Positions 7,778 to 16,006 are shown, counted from the stretch's first letter. The stretch is 33,884 nt of DNA from CAZYMI01 sp964648505 (GCA_964648505.1 CAZYMI010000020.1:1-33884); one strand, 5' to 3'. Made by a program: numbers and translations. Notes: generated by a model not told the origin, from the letters alone.

Positions 7778-8236
7778 TTAAGGCTGGTTGATCTTCAGGT
7801 CTGTTAAAGTAACAGCTTCATCCCGGATTGTAGAAAAGATCTGGGGTGATTTGTATGCATATCCTGCAGCATAGGCAAATTGAATACCTAGGGATACAGC
7901 AAGTCCAATGCCAAACTTGATGATTAACCCATCGAGTTTGAGGGTTGCTTTCGGGCGTGAAGAATTTTGAATCGCAGCAACCGATTTCACTTCTGCTTTT
8001 AGTTTATCACTTTGTTGATCAAGGAAATAAGACAATCCTTTTGAAATTGCTTTTCCAGACAAGGTATAACCAAGCCCCGTTGCCGCGCCTGCGCTTACAT
8101 TAAATAATGTCGTATAGTCTGCTCCTGTTTTTGGACCAAAAATACCACCAAGTACCGCACCAATCACAGGCGCAAGCGTCCAAGACAACATTCCAATTGT
8201 CAGGTAGTTGCGTTCTTTTTTGGGGTCAATCGCCAT
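7778..8236 (-). CDS. Small multi-spanning membrane protein of unknown function, downstream of dnaJ
   Basis: 152 residues that I do not recognise. Hydrophobic, glycine/alanine-rich segments at about 12-34, 43-60 and 105-128 suggest two to three membrane passes; between them is a charged stretch (FLDQQSDKLKAEVKSVAAIQ) that may be cytoplasmic. The gene begins 2 nt after the dnaJ stop, so it should be co-translated with dnaJ as the last gene of the chaperone cluster. The glycine zipper-like pattern (GAVLGGIFG, GAATGLGY) recalls small membrane proteins that oligomerise, but this is inference. It converges on recA. Confidence 0.75.
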   Translation of the reverse strand: MAIDPKKERNYLTIGMLSWTLAPVIGAVLGGIFGPKTGADYTTLFNVSAGAATGLGYTLSGKAISKGLSYFLDQQSDKLKAEVKSVAAIQNSSRPKATLKLDGLIIKFGIGLAVSLGIQFAYAAGYAYKSPQIFSTIRDEAVTLTDLKINQP

Positions 8237-8238
8237 TC

Positions 8239-9366
8239 TTATTCCCGCAGGTCATTCCAGAATTCTTTAACGCGCTTAAAAAATCCTTCCGATTCCGGGC
8301 TGTGATGTTTGCCATCAGATCCCAAGCTTTCGGCGAGTTGCTTTATAAGGTCTTGCTGTTTGCGCGTTAGATTAACCGGGGTTTCAACAAAAATTTCTAC
8401 ATATAAATCACCACGGCCATCGGAACGCATCACACTCATGCCTTTGGATTTTATACGAATGCTCTGTCCAGTTTGAGTGCCAGCTTTAATGTCAACTTTT
8501 TCGTGCTTGCCATCAATTGTAGGCACTTCAATTACTCCTCCTAACGCAGCCGTACTGACTTGGATAGGAACGCGGCACGATAAATTAGCTCCATCGCGCT
8601 TAAATAATTTATGCGGTTTGATGGTAACAAGAATATAAAGATCCCCGGCAGGGCCACCGCGTGCGCCCGCTTCACCTTGGCCCGCAAGCCGAACTCGCCG
8701 GCCTGAATCAATGCCAGCAGGGATAGGAACTTTTAAAGTTTTTTCCCGGCGCAACCTGCCTGCGCCTGAACATTTATCGCAAGGTGTGCGGATGATATTG
8801 CCCGCACCATTGCATGTAGAGCAGGTGCGTTCGATTGTGAAGAATCCTTGCTGCATCCGCATCCGGCCAGATCCCTGACAGGTGGGACAATTTTCAACTT
8901 GTGTGCCGGGCATAGCCCCTGAGCCTGAACATTTATCGCATTGCTCAACCGAAGGAACTTTGATTGTAACTTCGCGGCCTTTAAAAGCATCTTCAAGTGA
9001 TATTTCTAGCGGATACTGAACGTCGGCGCCGCGGGCGGGCCCTGTGTTGCCGCGCGCTCCACCCATAACATCGCCGAACATGGAATCAAAAATATCAGAA
9101 AAGGCACTGCCGAATCCGCCACCAAAATCGCCACCGCCACCACCGCCTTGGAAGGCGGATGTTCCGTATCGATCATAAGCGGCGCGCTTCTGCTTATCCT
9201 TTAAAACGTCATAGGCTTCATTTATTTCTTTAAATTTGGCTTCTGCATCAGGGCTATCTTTATTGCGATCGGGGTGATGCTGCATCGCAAGTTTACGATA
9301 AGCTTTTTTCAGCTCATCTTCCGTTGCTGTTTTTGGTACACCTAGAATTTCGTAGTAATCAGCCAT
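8239..9366 (-). CDS. dnaJ: Chaperone co-factor DnaJ (Hsp40)
   Basis: 375 residues with all type I DnaJ parts in order: J domain with H31-P32-D33, a Gly/Phe-rich linker (GGGGGGDFGGGFGSAF), four CxxCxGxG zinc-binding repeats (CDKCSGSG, CPTCQGSG, CSTCNGAG, CDKCSGAG) at roughly 135-205, and the C-terminal substrate-binding region. It delivers clients to DnaK and stimulates its ATPase. It follows dnaK by 67 nt, a gap that contains a GC-rich hairpin that may reduce dnaJ relative to dnaK, and is coupled to the downstream membrane protein gene. Confidence 0.98.
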   Translation of the reverse strand: MADYYEILGVPKTATEDELKKAYRKLAMQHHPDRNKDSPDAEAKFKEINEAYDVLKDKQKRAAYDRYGTSAFQGGGGGGDFGGGFGSAFSDIFDSMFGDVMGGARGNTGPARGADVQYPLEISLEDAFKGREVTIKVPSVEQCDKCSGSGAMPGTQVENCPTCQGSGRMRMQQGFFTIERTCSTCNGAGNIIRTPCDKCSGAGRLRREKTLKVPIPAGIDSGRRVRLAGQGEAGARGGPAGDLYILVTIKPHKLFKRDGANLSCRVPIQVSTAALGGVIEVPTIDGKHEKVDIKAGTQTGQSIRIKSKGMSVMRSDGRGDLYVEIFVETPVNLTRKQQDLIKQLAESLGSDGKHHSPESEGFFKRVKEFWNDLRE

Positions 9367-9387
9367 GGTACTATTCTCTTAAAAGAA

Positions 9388-9404
9388 CCCCGCATTGTGC
9401 GGGG
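9388..9404 (-). terminator. dnaK-dnaJ intercistronic hairpin, possible partial terminator
   Basis: On the leftward strand CCCCGC and GCGGGG pair around a 5-nt loop (ACAAT), followed by TTCTTTTAA. The stem is strong but the U tract is interrupted, so it probably attenuates read-through or protects the 3' end of dnaK mRNA rather than fully stopping transcription. It lies between the dnaK stop and the dnaJ ATG at 9366. Confidence 0.6.
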
Positions 9405-9433
9405 CTCTGTGTTGGTGGTCAAAAACGGAATTT

Positions 9434-11356
9434 TTATCCGTTGGTCCCGTCATCTTTATTGACCGTAAAGTCAGCGTCTACTGCATCCATTTGCGGTTCA
9501 TTGTTGTTATCTGCCTGAGGCTCTTGTGCGCTTGAAGCGGATGATTGCTCCTGATTTTTACGGTACGCTGTTTCACCCAACTTCATAGAAACCTGTTCGA
9601 GGGCGCGCGTTTTTTCTTCGATGTCGTCTTTATTTTCGCTTTGAAGCGCAGTTTTAAGATCGGTAATCGACTTTTCAATTTCACGCTTTCCATCTTCAGT
9701 AACCTGACCAGATAAGTCGACCAATGATTTTTCAACAGAATGAATCAGAGTCTCTGCCTTATTTTTTGTTTCTGCCATCGCCCGGCGTTTACGATCCGCT
9801 TCGGCATTCATTTCCGCATCCTTGACCATTTTTTCAATATCAGCGTCTGTTAATCCGCCTGATGCTTGAATGCGAATTTGTTGTTCTTTGTTTGTGGCCT
9901 TATCTTTTGCCGACACTTCAACAATGCCGTTTGCATCAATGTCGAATGTCACTTCGATTTGGGGGCTTCCGCGTGGTGCGGGGGGTATGCCCACCAGATC
10001 AAACTGGCCCAGAAGCTTGTTATCAGCAGCCATTTCCCGTTCCCCTTGGAAAACACGGATGGTCACCGCATTTTGAGAATCTTCAGCTGTTGAGAAGACT
10101 TGTGATTTTTTTGTCGGAATTGTTGTATTGCGTTCAATCAGTCTTGTGAAAACACCACCGAGTGTTTCAATACCCAGGGATAATGGCGTAACATCAAGCA
10201 GCAAAACATCTTTTACATCACCCTGAAGGACGCCGCCTTGAATAGCCGCGCCGTCTGCCACAACTTCATCTGGGTTCACGCCTTTGTGCGGATCCTTGCC
10301 GAAATAGTCGCGAACAGTCTCAATAATTTTTGGCATGCGGGTCATACCGCCCACCAGCACCACTTCATCAATGTCAGAAGGCTTAACACCAGCATCTTTA
10401 AGCGCCGCTTTTACAGGTTCTATCGTACGCTTAACCAGATCATCAACCAGCTGCTCAAGCTTTGCTCTCGTTAGTTTTACGTTTAAATGCTTTGGACCAG
10501 AAGCATCAGCTGTGATGAAAGGAAGGTTCACTTCTGTTTGCTGGGCTGAAGATAATTCTATCTTCGCTTTTTCTGCGGCTTCTTTTAAACGCTGAAGCGC
10601 AAGCTTGTCATTGCGTAAATCAATTGCTTGTTCGCGTTTAAATTCATCAGCAAGAAAGTCGATGATACGCGTATCAAAATCTTCTCCACCTAAAAATGTA
10701 TCGCCGTTTGTGGATTTAACTTCAAAAACACCGTCACCAATTTCAAGGATGGAAATATCAAATGTACCGCCACCAAGGTCGTAAACTGCAATGGTACCAG
10801 AATTCTTTTTATCAAGACCGTAAGCAAGGGCAGCGGCTGTTGGTTCGTTAATAATACGCAAGACTTCAAGTCCGGCGATTTTTCCCGCATCCTTGGTTGC
10901 CTGACGCTGTGCATCGTTAAAATAAGCCGGAACAGTAATAACCGCTTTGTCTACTTTTGCACCAAGAAAACTTTCTGCTGTTTCCTTCATTTTTTGTAAA
11001 ACCATTGCCGAAACTTCAGCGGGCGATTGTTTTTTGCCATCGGCTTCAATCCAGGCATCACCATTTTGGCCTTCAACGATTTTGAAGGGCGATTTGTCTT
11101 TCATTTTTTGAACTTCAGGGTCGCTGAAACGACGCCCAATCAGACGTTTAAAAGCAAAGAGCGTGTTTTCAGGATTTGTAACAGCCTGACGTTTTGCGGG
11201 CTGACCGACAAGACGTTCTCCGTCTTTGGAAAAAGCAACCATTGAAGGTGTTGTGCGTGCGCCTTCTACGTTTTCAAGAACGCGTGGATTTTTACCATCC
11301 ATAATGGCAACACAGGAATTTGTTGTACCAAGATCGATACCGATGACTTTGCTCAT
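9434..11356 (-). CDS. dnaK: Molecular chaperone DnaK (Hsp70)
   Basis: 640 residues. The nucleotide-binding domain starts SKVIGIDLGTTNSCVAIMDG and carries the phosphate motifs IAVYDLGGGTFDISILEIG and VVLVGGMTRMPKI; the hydrophobic linker DVLLLDVTPLSLGIETLGG leads to the peptide-binding domain and helical lid. It binds exposed hydrophobic peptides in an ATP-driven cycle with DnaJ and GrpE. An AGGAG ribosome binding site precedes the ATG. The extreme C-terminus reads VDADFTVNKDDGTNG, so the acidic tail usual after VDADF in this class is replaced. The gene has its own 220-bp upstream region with a promoter candidate. Confidence 0.98.
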   Translation of the reverse strand: MSKVIGIDLGTTNSCVAIMDGKNPRVLENVEGARTTPSMVAFSKDGERLVGQPAKRQAVTNPENTLFAFKRLIGRRFSDPEVQKMKDKSPFKIVEGQNGDAWIEADGKKQSPAEVSAMVLQKMKETAESFLGAKVDKAVITVPAYFNDAQRQATKDAGKIAGLEVLRIINEPTAAALAYGLDKKNSGTIAVYDLGGGTFDISILEIGDGVFEVKSTNGDTFLGGEDFDTRIIDFLADEFKREQAIDLRNDKLALQRLKEAAEKAKIELSSAQQTEVNLPFITADASGPKHLNVKLTRAKLEQLVDDLVKRTIEPVKAALKDAGVKPSDIDEVVLVGGMTRMPKIIETVRDYFGKDPHKGVNPDEVVADGAAIQGGVLQGDVKDVLLLDVTPLSLGIETLGGVFTRLIERNTTIPTKKSQVFSTAEDSQNAVTIRVFQGEREMAADNKLLGQFDLVGIPPAPRGSPQIEVTFDIDANGIVEVSAKDKATNKEQQIRIQASGGLTDADIEKMVKDAEMNAEADRKRRAMAETKNKAETLIHSVEKSLVDLSGQVTEDGKREIEKSITDLKTALQSENKDDIEEKTRALEQVSMKLGETAYRKNQEQSSASSAQEPQADNNNEPQMDAVDADFTVNKDDGTNG

Positions 11357-11448
11357 GACTTTTCTCCTTTACATAAGCGAAAAATGTCTGGACGGCCTAA
11401 AATTAGCACCTGTCCGATGCATCGTCCTTATAAACGTGCACACCAACT

Positions 11449-11477
11449 ATATAGGGTAAAACTTTTGAAATTGCCAG
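11449..11477 (-). promoter_or_regulatory. Candidate heat-shock (RpoH-like) promoter of dnaK
   Basis: On the leftward strand CTGG (11477-11474), an 18-bp gap and CCTATAT (11455-11449) resemble the alphaproteobacterial RpoH consensus CTTG-N17/18-CYTATNT with one mismatch. Read as sigma-70 it is CTGGCA-N17-CTATAT. The start would lie about 85-90 nt upstream of the dnaK ATG. The remaining part of the 220-bp spacer (11357-11576) shows no gene; the palindrome CGATGCATCG is near 11416-11425. Confidence 0.45.
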
Positions 11478-11576
11478 CATTCCAAGTCTATAAATTTGCT
11501 TTTGGGGCATATTATTTTCGTAAAGACAGCGTCGAAATATCAGGACAGACCAGTCTTTGTGGATAAGTTCAAAGTC

Positions 11577-12593
11577 TTATGGGGTGGGGTTTGGGCGACG
11601 TTCTTTTAGATAGCCTTTTAAATGAGCCGATACGCTGTCACTGACACTGGGATGGTTACTGTATGTTTTTGCAAACTGGTGGACAGCATCTTTTCCAAAA
11701 AGGTTTCTAAGGTTACGAAGTGCTTGATCCAGACCTTGTAAGCCTTGTGCATGGTATTTTTTATCCCCATCCATAAAGTTAGAAAAAAAGTGACAAAATT
11801 GGTGAATACCCTTTTCCGGCTCAGGATAAAATGCGGGGGCGCTTGAAGATAGGTTTAAAACAATCGCGAGTAATTTTTCTTTTCGTGCTTCAGATATTTC
11901 AATGCCTGTTTCAAAAATATCATAAAGGGCAGCAAAAATTATTCCGGATCGTCCGGCTCTGTTGGTGTCAAGAAAATCAGTGATAAAATTAAAACTGTTA
12001 TCATCAAAATCTTGCCCAAGACTTTGTTTGATCCGCCAAACACTGGGCAGCAAACCAATTGAAGGATCTATAAAGTCTTTATCCCCCATGATTTGATTGA
12101 AAATACCGATATAAGCCCCAGCATAGCTTTTGTACCAGCTGGAATGCCCGCGCCTTAAAGTAAGATCCATCATCACAGATAATTGATTTACAACGTCAGT
12201 GTAACCACCTTTTTCAAGACGGTTGGCCATTCTTTCAGCAATTGTTTGATAAAATGAATTCAGAAATGTTTTGTTTTTTAAAAGTGTAAGGTTGCCCATG
12301 ATTTGTAGGGCTAGTTCTGGGGATGCATCTTTCCAGACATGTTCGATCAAGCGTGTTGCGTCATATCCAAATCGAGGGTTTTGCCCATGGTGTTCAACAA
12401 GCACTTCAAAAACATCGGCGATTTTATTTTTATCGGCTTTATCATCAAATAAAAGATTTTCGATTTCCTTGATGCACAATGAGTAATCAAGGCGGGCATA
12501 GGGATTCCCGACCTGCCGCGCAAATTTTTGTCTGAAATCAGCCTTTTTAGCGGCGGATGCTTGGCCTGTATTTGTGATCGAAGGAATATCCAT
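11577..12593 (-). CDS. Unknown 338-residue soluble protein between grpE and dnaK
   Basis: I do not recognise this protein. It has no signal peptide or membrane segment, and its sequence looks predominantly alpha-helical, with repeated helix-turn patterns such as ASPELALQIMGNLTLLKNKT and a basic C-terminal helix (HLKGYLKERRPNPTP), which may suggest a helical-repeat fold. Its location between grpE and dnaK suggests a link to proteostasis, but nothing in the sequence proves this. The ATG at 12593 lacks a Shine-Dalgarno sequence and lies 7-9 nt after a probable -10 box, so the mRNA may be leaderless. It ends 220 nt before dnaK. Confidence 0.8.
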   Translation of the reverse strand: MDIPSITNTGQASAAKKADFRQKFARQVGNPYARLDYSLCIKEIENLLFDDKADKNKIADVFEVLVEHHGQNPRFGYDATRLIEHVWKDASPELALQIMGNLTLLKNKTFLNSFYQTIAERMANRLEKGGYTDVVNQLSVMMDLTLRRGHSSWYKSYAGAYIGIFNQIMGDKDFIDPSIGLLPSVWRIKQSLGQDFDDNSFNFITDFLDTNRAGRSGIIFAALYDIFETGIEISEARKEKLLAIVLNLSSSAPAFYPEPEKGIHQFCHFFSNFMDGDKKYHAQGLQGLDQALRNLRNLFGKDAVHQFAKTYSNHPSVSDSVSAHLKGYLKERRPNPTP

Positions 12594-12600
12594 AAGCGAG

Positions 12601-12629
12601 ACATAATATAAATAACAATATTACGTCAA
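12601..12629 (-). promoter_or_regulatory. Candidate promoter of the 338-aa gene, abutting its start codon
   Basis: Leftward TTGACG (12629-12624) is followed after 15 bp by TATTAT (12608-12603) or after 17 bp by TTATGT (12606-12601). The ATG at 12593 is only 9 or 7 nt further, so transcription would begin at or next to the start codon. No ribosome binding site is present in the interval. Confidence 0.45.
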
Positions 12630-12637
12630 TAAAAATC

Positions 12638-13273
12638 TTAAGCGCTTGTATCAATAGATCTTTGCGGCGGCTCCCCGGTGGCTTCAGCCTTGGCCACACC
12701 TACGCGGGCAGGGCGTAAAAGCCGGTCATGGATGGTGTAACCTGTTTCGATCACCTGAATGATCGTGCCAGCCGCTTTGCCCGTGTTGGGCATTTCAAAC
12801 ATGACTTCATGTAAGTTGGCATTAAAGGGCTCATCTTTGGGTTCAATTTTTCGAATGCCAAAGCGTTCAAATATTCTTTGTAAATCGCGTTCAGTGGCTT
12901 CAATGCCAGTAAGCAGATTGTCAACGCGCGGGTCAGTGCCTTTTAAATCTTCAGGAACAGCATTCAGGGCGCGCAGAAAATTATCGGCCACAACAATAAT
13001 ATCGCGGGCAAAATTTGTTACAGCGTATTTTGTAGCATCCTCGCGGTCACGTTCAGCGCGACGGCGCGTGTTTTCAGCTTCAGCCAAAGCGCGCATGGTC
13101 TGATCTTTCAGACGGGCAATTTCATCTTGCAAAGCCCCGATAACGGCAGGGTAGTCAGCTGTCACTTCGTTTTCAGTTGTGTTTGCTTCAGGCGCGTTAT
13201 TATTTTGTTCAGTCCAGGCCGCAGGGCCGGACTTTTGTTTGAAACCTTCAAGATCATCAGGGTTAGCTGTCAT
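12638..13273 (-). CDS. grpE: Nucleotide exchange factor GrpE
   Basis: 211 residues: a disordered acidic N-terminus, a long coiled-coil helix (about 45-100, including AEAENTRRRAERDREDATKY), and the C-terminal beta domain with FNANLHEVMFEMPNTGKAAG and the GYTIHDRLLRPARVGVAKA signature. GrpE dimers release ADP from DnaK and act as a thermosensor. It lies 9 nt after the unknown exported-protein gene, with an AGG-containing ribosome binding site, and belongs to the leftward hrcA-grpE unit. Confidence 0.97.
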   Translation of the reverse strand: MTANPDDLEGFKQKSGPAAWTEQNNNAPEANTTENEVTADYPAVIGALQDEIARLKDQTMRALAEAENTRRRAERDREDATKYAVTNFARDIIVVADNFLRALNAVPEDLKGTDPRVDNLLTGIEATERDLQRIFERFGIRKIEPKDEPFNANLHEVMFEMPNTGKAAGTIIQVIETGYTIHDRLLRPARVGVAKAEATGEPPQRSIDTSA

Positions 13274-13282
13274 GTTACCTAT

Positions 13283-14143
13283 TTAGGGCAATGAAACGAA
13301 AACGTCAAAGGTCTGTTTTGCAGGGCCACCTACAGCAAGCTGATCTTGTGTGGATAAAGCCCCGATACGCCCCAAAAGAACGCGGCCTGTAAAGCGGGCC
13401 TGTAAGGCAAACTGCCCGCCTGTATCAATAGCCCGTAAAGAGCTTACTCGCCCATCTTGCTTATGCAAAGCTTCGGTTGCGTGTAACCCTCGGCTTTCCA
13501 TCAAGGCTGTCAGCTGCCCTTCAATATCAGAATCAGGGAACCCGTCTATACTTATAATCACCACCTGATCTGAGTTTTCTGAATTTTTGGATTGCCCGTC
13601 TAAGGACACCGTTTTTTCAAAAGGCTTTAAATCTTTTGAAGAAGATTGTGTATCGGGGAATGTAAAAGATAAGGATTCAGATTTTGCCGGACGGAAAAAC
13701 TTTAAAGACGTGGGTGGGGTAAGGGTCAGATTTGAATTGGTTATCGATACTTTGTAGGCATCAAGGATAGGGCCGTTCCAAAATCGGATCTGGGTGACTT
13801 CAAATTCTTGCAGTTCTTGTGGGAGTATATCAATTGTTGCCCGTGAAAATTTAACCCCGGGCGTGCAGTTTCCTCGTTGCTTTTGTGTAATTGTATAGCC
13901 GCCTGTATAGATATCAATAAAATTTCTGTCCCGTGAAATACTTGTTTCAAGCGCCCCAACATCGCCGCAAGAAGTAATCGATGTTGTGCTGGTCAGCTCA
14001 ATTGCAACAGGGGTTTCTACCCCGGGGACCAAAGCAATCTGCAGGCTTTGCGGGGTCATGTATTTTGTAAGCTCAAGAGCAACTGTTGCAGAAGGCTTAA
14101 GGGCTGCAAGTATAAAAAGTAGTACTAAAATAGTGTGTTTCAT
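13283..14143 (-). CDS. Unknown exported protein between hrcA and grpE
   Basis: 286 residues, not recognised. The N-terminus is a typical Sec signal peptide (KH, then a hydrophobic run LVLLFILAAL, then SATVA before LELTKYM, cleavage likely near residue 22). The mature part is rich in Ser/Thr and alternating hydrophobic residues, suggesting beta structure, with two cysteines (SCGDVG and GNCTPG) that could form a disulfide. A Ser/Lys-rich linker precedes a C-terminal domain starting near VVIISIDGFPDSDIEGQL. An exported protein in a cytosolic chaperone operon is odd; it starts 6 nt after hrcA and ends 9 nt before grpE, so it should be co-expressed with both. Confidence 0.8.
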   Translation of the reverse strand: MKHTILVLLFILAALKPSATVALELTKYMTPQSLQIALVPGVETPVAIELTSTTSITSCGDVGALETSISRDRNFIDIYTGGYTITQKQRGNCTPGVKFSRATIDILPQELQEFEVTQIRFWNGPILDAYKVSITNSNLTLTPPTSLKFFRPAKSESLSFTFPDTQSSSKDLKPFEKTVSLDGQSKNSENSDQVVIISIDGFPDSDIEGQLTALMESRGLHATEALHKQDGRVSSLRAIDTGGQFALQARFTGRVLLGRIGALSTQDQLAVGGPAKQTFDVFVSLP

Positions 14144-14149
14144 TTTTCT

Positions 14150-15181
14150 TTATCCTAAAGCAAGGCGACCAAGAATATTTTTAACAACTTGTGAAGTGTG
14201 CCCAACGATAGGCACAACTTTTCGGTAATCGATAGATGTGGGGCCAATAACACCCACTACCCCTAAAAGATGCTTGTTATTCTCATCATAATAAGGGGCA
14301 GCGATCATTGACCAGTCTTGTGGTATTGCACGATTTTCTGCGCCAATAAAAATTTGTACATTCAGGCTTTTACTGGTCATCTCCAAAACATCTGTCACAA
14401 AACGCCGTTCTTCTAAGGCCATCATTAAATCGCGTGCTTTTTGTATATGTTTTACATCTTCCAGAAGTGCAGATTGCCCACGCACCATAAGCATGCCTGA
14501 CCCGCTTGTCTCGAAGGTTAGTCCTTTATCGATTAACATACGTTCCAAATCTGATAGTTCTGCATGTTGACGGGTTTGTTCTGCATCAAGAATTTTTCGG
14601 GCATCGTGAAGCGTGTTTCCTGCGATACGGGCATTCAGATAGTTGGTGGCTCTTTCAAGCTCAGATGAATTGATCGGCTTTGGCATATCGATCAATCTGT
14701 TTTCTATGTGGCCGTCTTGGGTGACCAGAATGGCCATTACGCGGTTGGGCGAAAGCTGCGCAAAGCCAATTTGTCGAAGTGGCCGATCTGATTGCGGCGC
14801 CAGAACAACCGATACCCATCTTGATAAAGATGAAAGGGTTGTGCTTGCTTTTGCTAAAACATCCTCGGGGGTTTGGAAGGCCCCTTTGCAATCTGATTCT
14901 ATTTTTTGCCGGTCGGTCATTGAAAGTGTTTCGAGCTGCATTAAATGGTCGATATAAAAACGCAAACCGCCTGATGTGGGGATACGGCCCGCCGATGTAT
15001 GCGGGGCGAAAAGAAGGCCCATATCCTCCAGATCCTGCATGGAATTTCGGATGGTGGCAGCAGAAAGATTCATATGTTCTGTAAGCATGCGAGACCCCAC
15101 AGGCTCACCCGAGCGAAGGTGGGTTTCCACAATCAAGCCAAAAATATCGCGGGAGCGTTGTGTTAATTCCGTAACCAGCAT
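14150..15181 (-). CDS. hrcA: Heat-inducible transcription repressor HrcA
   Basis: 343 residues from the ATG at 15181 (MLVTELTQRSRDIFGLIVET). The open frame extends to 15343, but that part overlaps rph and lies outside the family. The N-terminal winged helix contains GEPVGSRMLTEHMNLSAATI, and the C-terminal GAF-like domain ends with IGPTSIDYRKVVPIVGHTSQ, the family hallmark. HrcA binds the CIRCE inverted repeat and represses groE and sometimes dnaK genes until heat inactivates it. No full CIRCE is visible in this window. The chosen ATG has no Shine-Dalgarno and lies 9 nt from a TATTAT box, so translation may be leaderless. Confidence 0.95.
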   Translation of the reverse strand: MLVTELTQRSRDIFGLIVETHLRSGEPVGSRMLTEHMNLSAATIRNSMQDLEDMGLLFAPHTSAGRIPTSGGLRFYIDHLMQLETLSMTDRQKIESDCKGAFQTPEDVLAKASTTLSSLSRWVSVVLAPQSDRPLRQIGFAQLSPNRVMAILVTQDGHIENRLIDMPKPINSSELERATNYLNARIAGNTLHDARKILDAEQTRQHAELSDLERMLIDKGLTFETSGSGMLMVRGQSALLEDVKHIQKARDLMMALEERRFVTDVLEMTSKSLNVQIFIGAENRAIPQDWSMIAAPYYDENNKHLLGVVGVIGPTSIDYRKVVPIVGHTSQVVKNILGRLALG

Positions 15182-15188
15182 CCCAACA

Positions 15189-15216
15189 CTATAATAAGAT
15201 CTTGCCAGCACGGCAA
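15189..15216 (-). promoter_or_regulatory. Candidate hrcA promoter close to the start codon
   Basis: Leftward TTGCCG (15216-15211) is followed by TTATAG (15194-15189) with 16-bp spacing, or by TATTAT (15196-15191) with 14 bp. The hrcA ATG is at 15181, so a transcript would begin within a few bases of the start codon. The 90-bp interval is shared with the divergent rph. Confidence 0.4.
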
Positions 15217-15271
15217 TTGCAGCTTTTGCGCCTTTATGCCATGAAAGAGACGAAAAACAGAGAGGTTCCCC

Positions 15272-16006
15272 ATGTCGCGCCCATCCGGAAGGTCCGCAAA
15301 TCAGATTCGTCAGGTTGAACTGATGCCCAATGTCTCTAAACATGCTGAAGGATCATGCCTTGTTAAATTTGGCGATACACATGTTTTATGTACAGCAACA
15401 GTTGAGGAATCTACCCCAGGCTGGCTTAAAAATACAGGTAAAGGCTGGGTCACGGCAGAATACGGCATGTTGCCCCGTGCAACAGATAAGCGCACAGACC
15501 GTGAAGCCGCCAAAGGCAAACAAACAGGGCGCACTCAGGAAATTCAAAGATTGATCGGCAGGGCATTGCGAGCAGTTGTGAATATGAAAGGATTTGGAGA
15601 ACGCCAGATCAGGCTCGATTGCGACGTGCTTCAGGCAGATGGGGGCACAAGAACGGCGGCCATCACAGGAAGTTATGTTGCGCTGGCTCTTGCTTTTGAA
15701 CATATGGTGCGTATGAAAATGATTGCAGCATCCCCGTTAATCGATTCAATATCTGCGATTTCATGCGGCGTCTATGAAGGCCAGTGTGTGCTTGATCTGG
15801 ATTATGTAGAAGATTCTGCAGCCGACACGGATGCTAATTTTGTTATTACCGGATCGGGCGGCATTGTTGAAATTCAAGGCACAGCTGAAAAAACCCCTTT
15901 TACTGAAGCGCAGTTTTTGGATTTGCTGACCCTTGCTAAACAGGGCTGCACAGATTTATCTGTTTTACAAAGCAAGGTTTTAGGTGCCTTGCGTAAGGCT
16001 GCTTGA
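15272..16006 (+). CDS. rph: Ribonuclease PH
   Basis: 244 residues, full length. The start MSRPSGRSANQIRQVELMPN, the motif HAEGSCLVKFGDTHVLCTAT, and RLIGRALRAVVNMKGFGERQ followed by CDVLQADGGTRTAAITGSYVA are diagnostic. RNase PH is a phosphorolytic 3'-5' exoribonuclease that trims tRNA precursors and structured RNA ends as a hexameric ring. An AGAGG ribosome binding site precedes the ATG. It is divergent from hrcA, and its TGA overlaps the rdgB ATG by 1 nt (TGATG), starting the operon rph-rdgB-hemW. Confidence 0.98.
   Translation: MSRPSGRSANQIRQVELMPNVSKHAEGSCLVKFGDTHVLCTATVEESTPGWLKNTGKGWVTAEYGMLPRATDKRTDREAAKGKQTGRTQEIQRLIGRALRAVVNMKGFGERQIRLDCDVLQADGGTRTAAITGSYVALALAFEHMVRMKMIAASPLIDSISAISCGVYEGQCVLDLDYVEDSAADTDANFVITGSGGIVEIQGTAEKTPFTEAQFLDLLTLAKQGCTDLSVLQSKVLGALRKAA

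Noticed and set aside
11403..11410. TTAGCACC resembling a CIRCE half-site upstream of dnaK
   Set aside because: The matching GAGTGCTAA arm 9 nt later is absent, so it is not a CIRCE element.
12759..13103. 114-residue rightward frame inside grpE
   Set aside because: Antisense shadow of a well-conserved gene.
15182..15343. 54-residue N-terminal extension of hrcA
   Set aside because: It overlaps the rph start, has no family similarity and no ribosome binding site.
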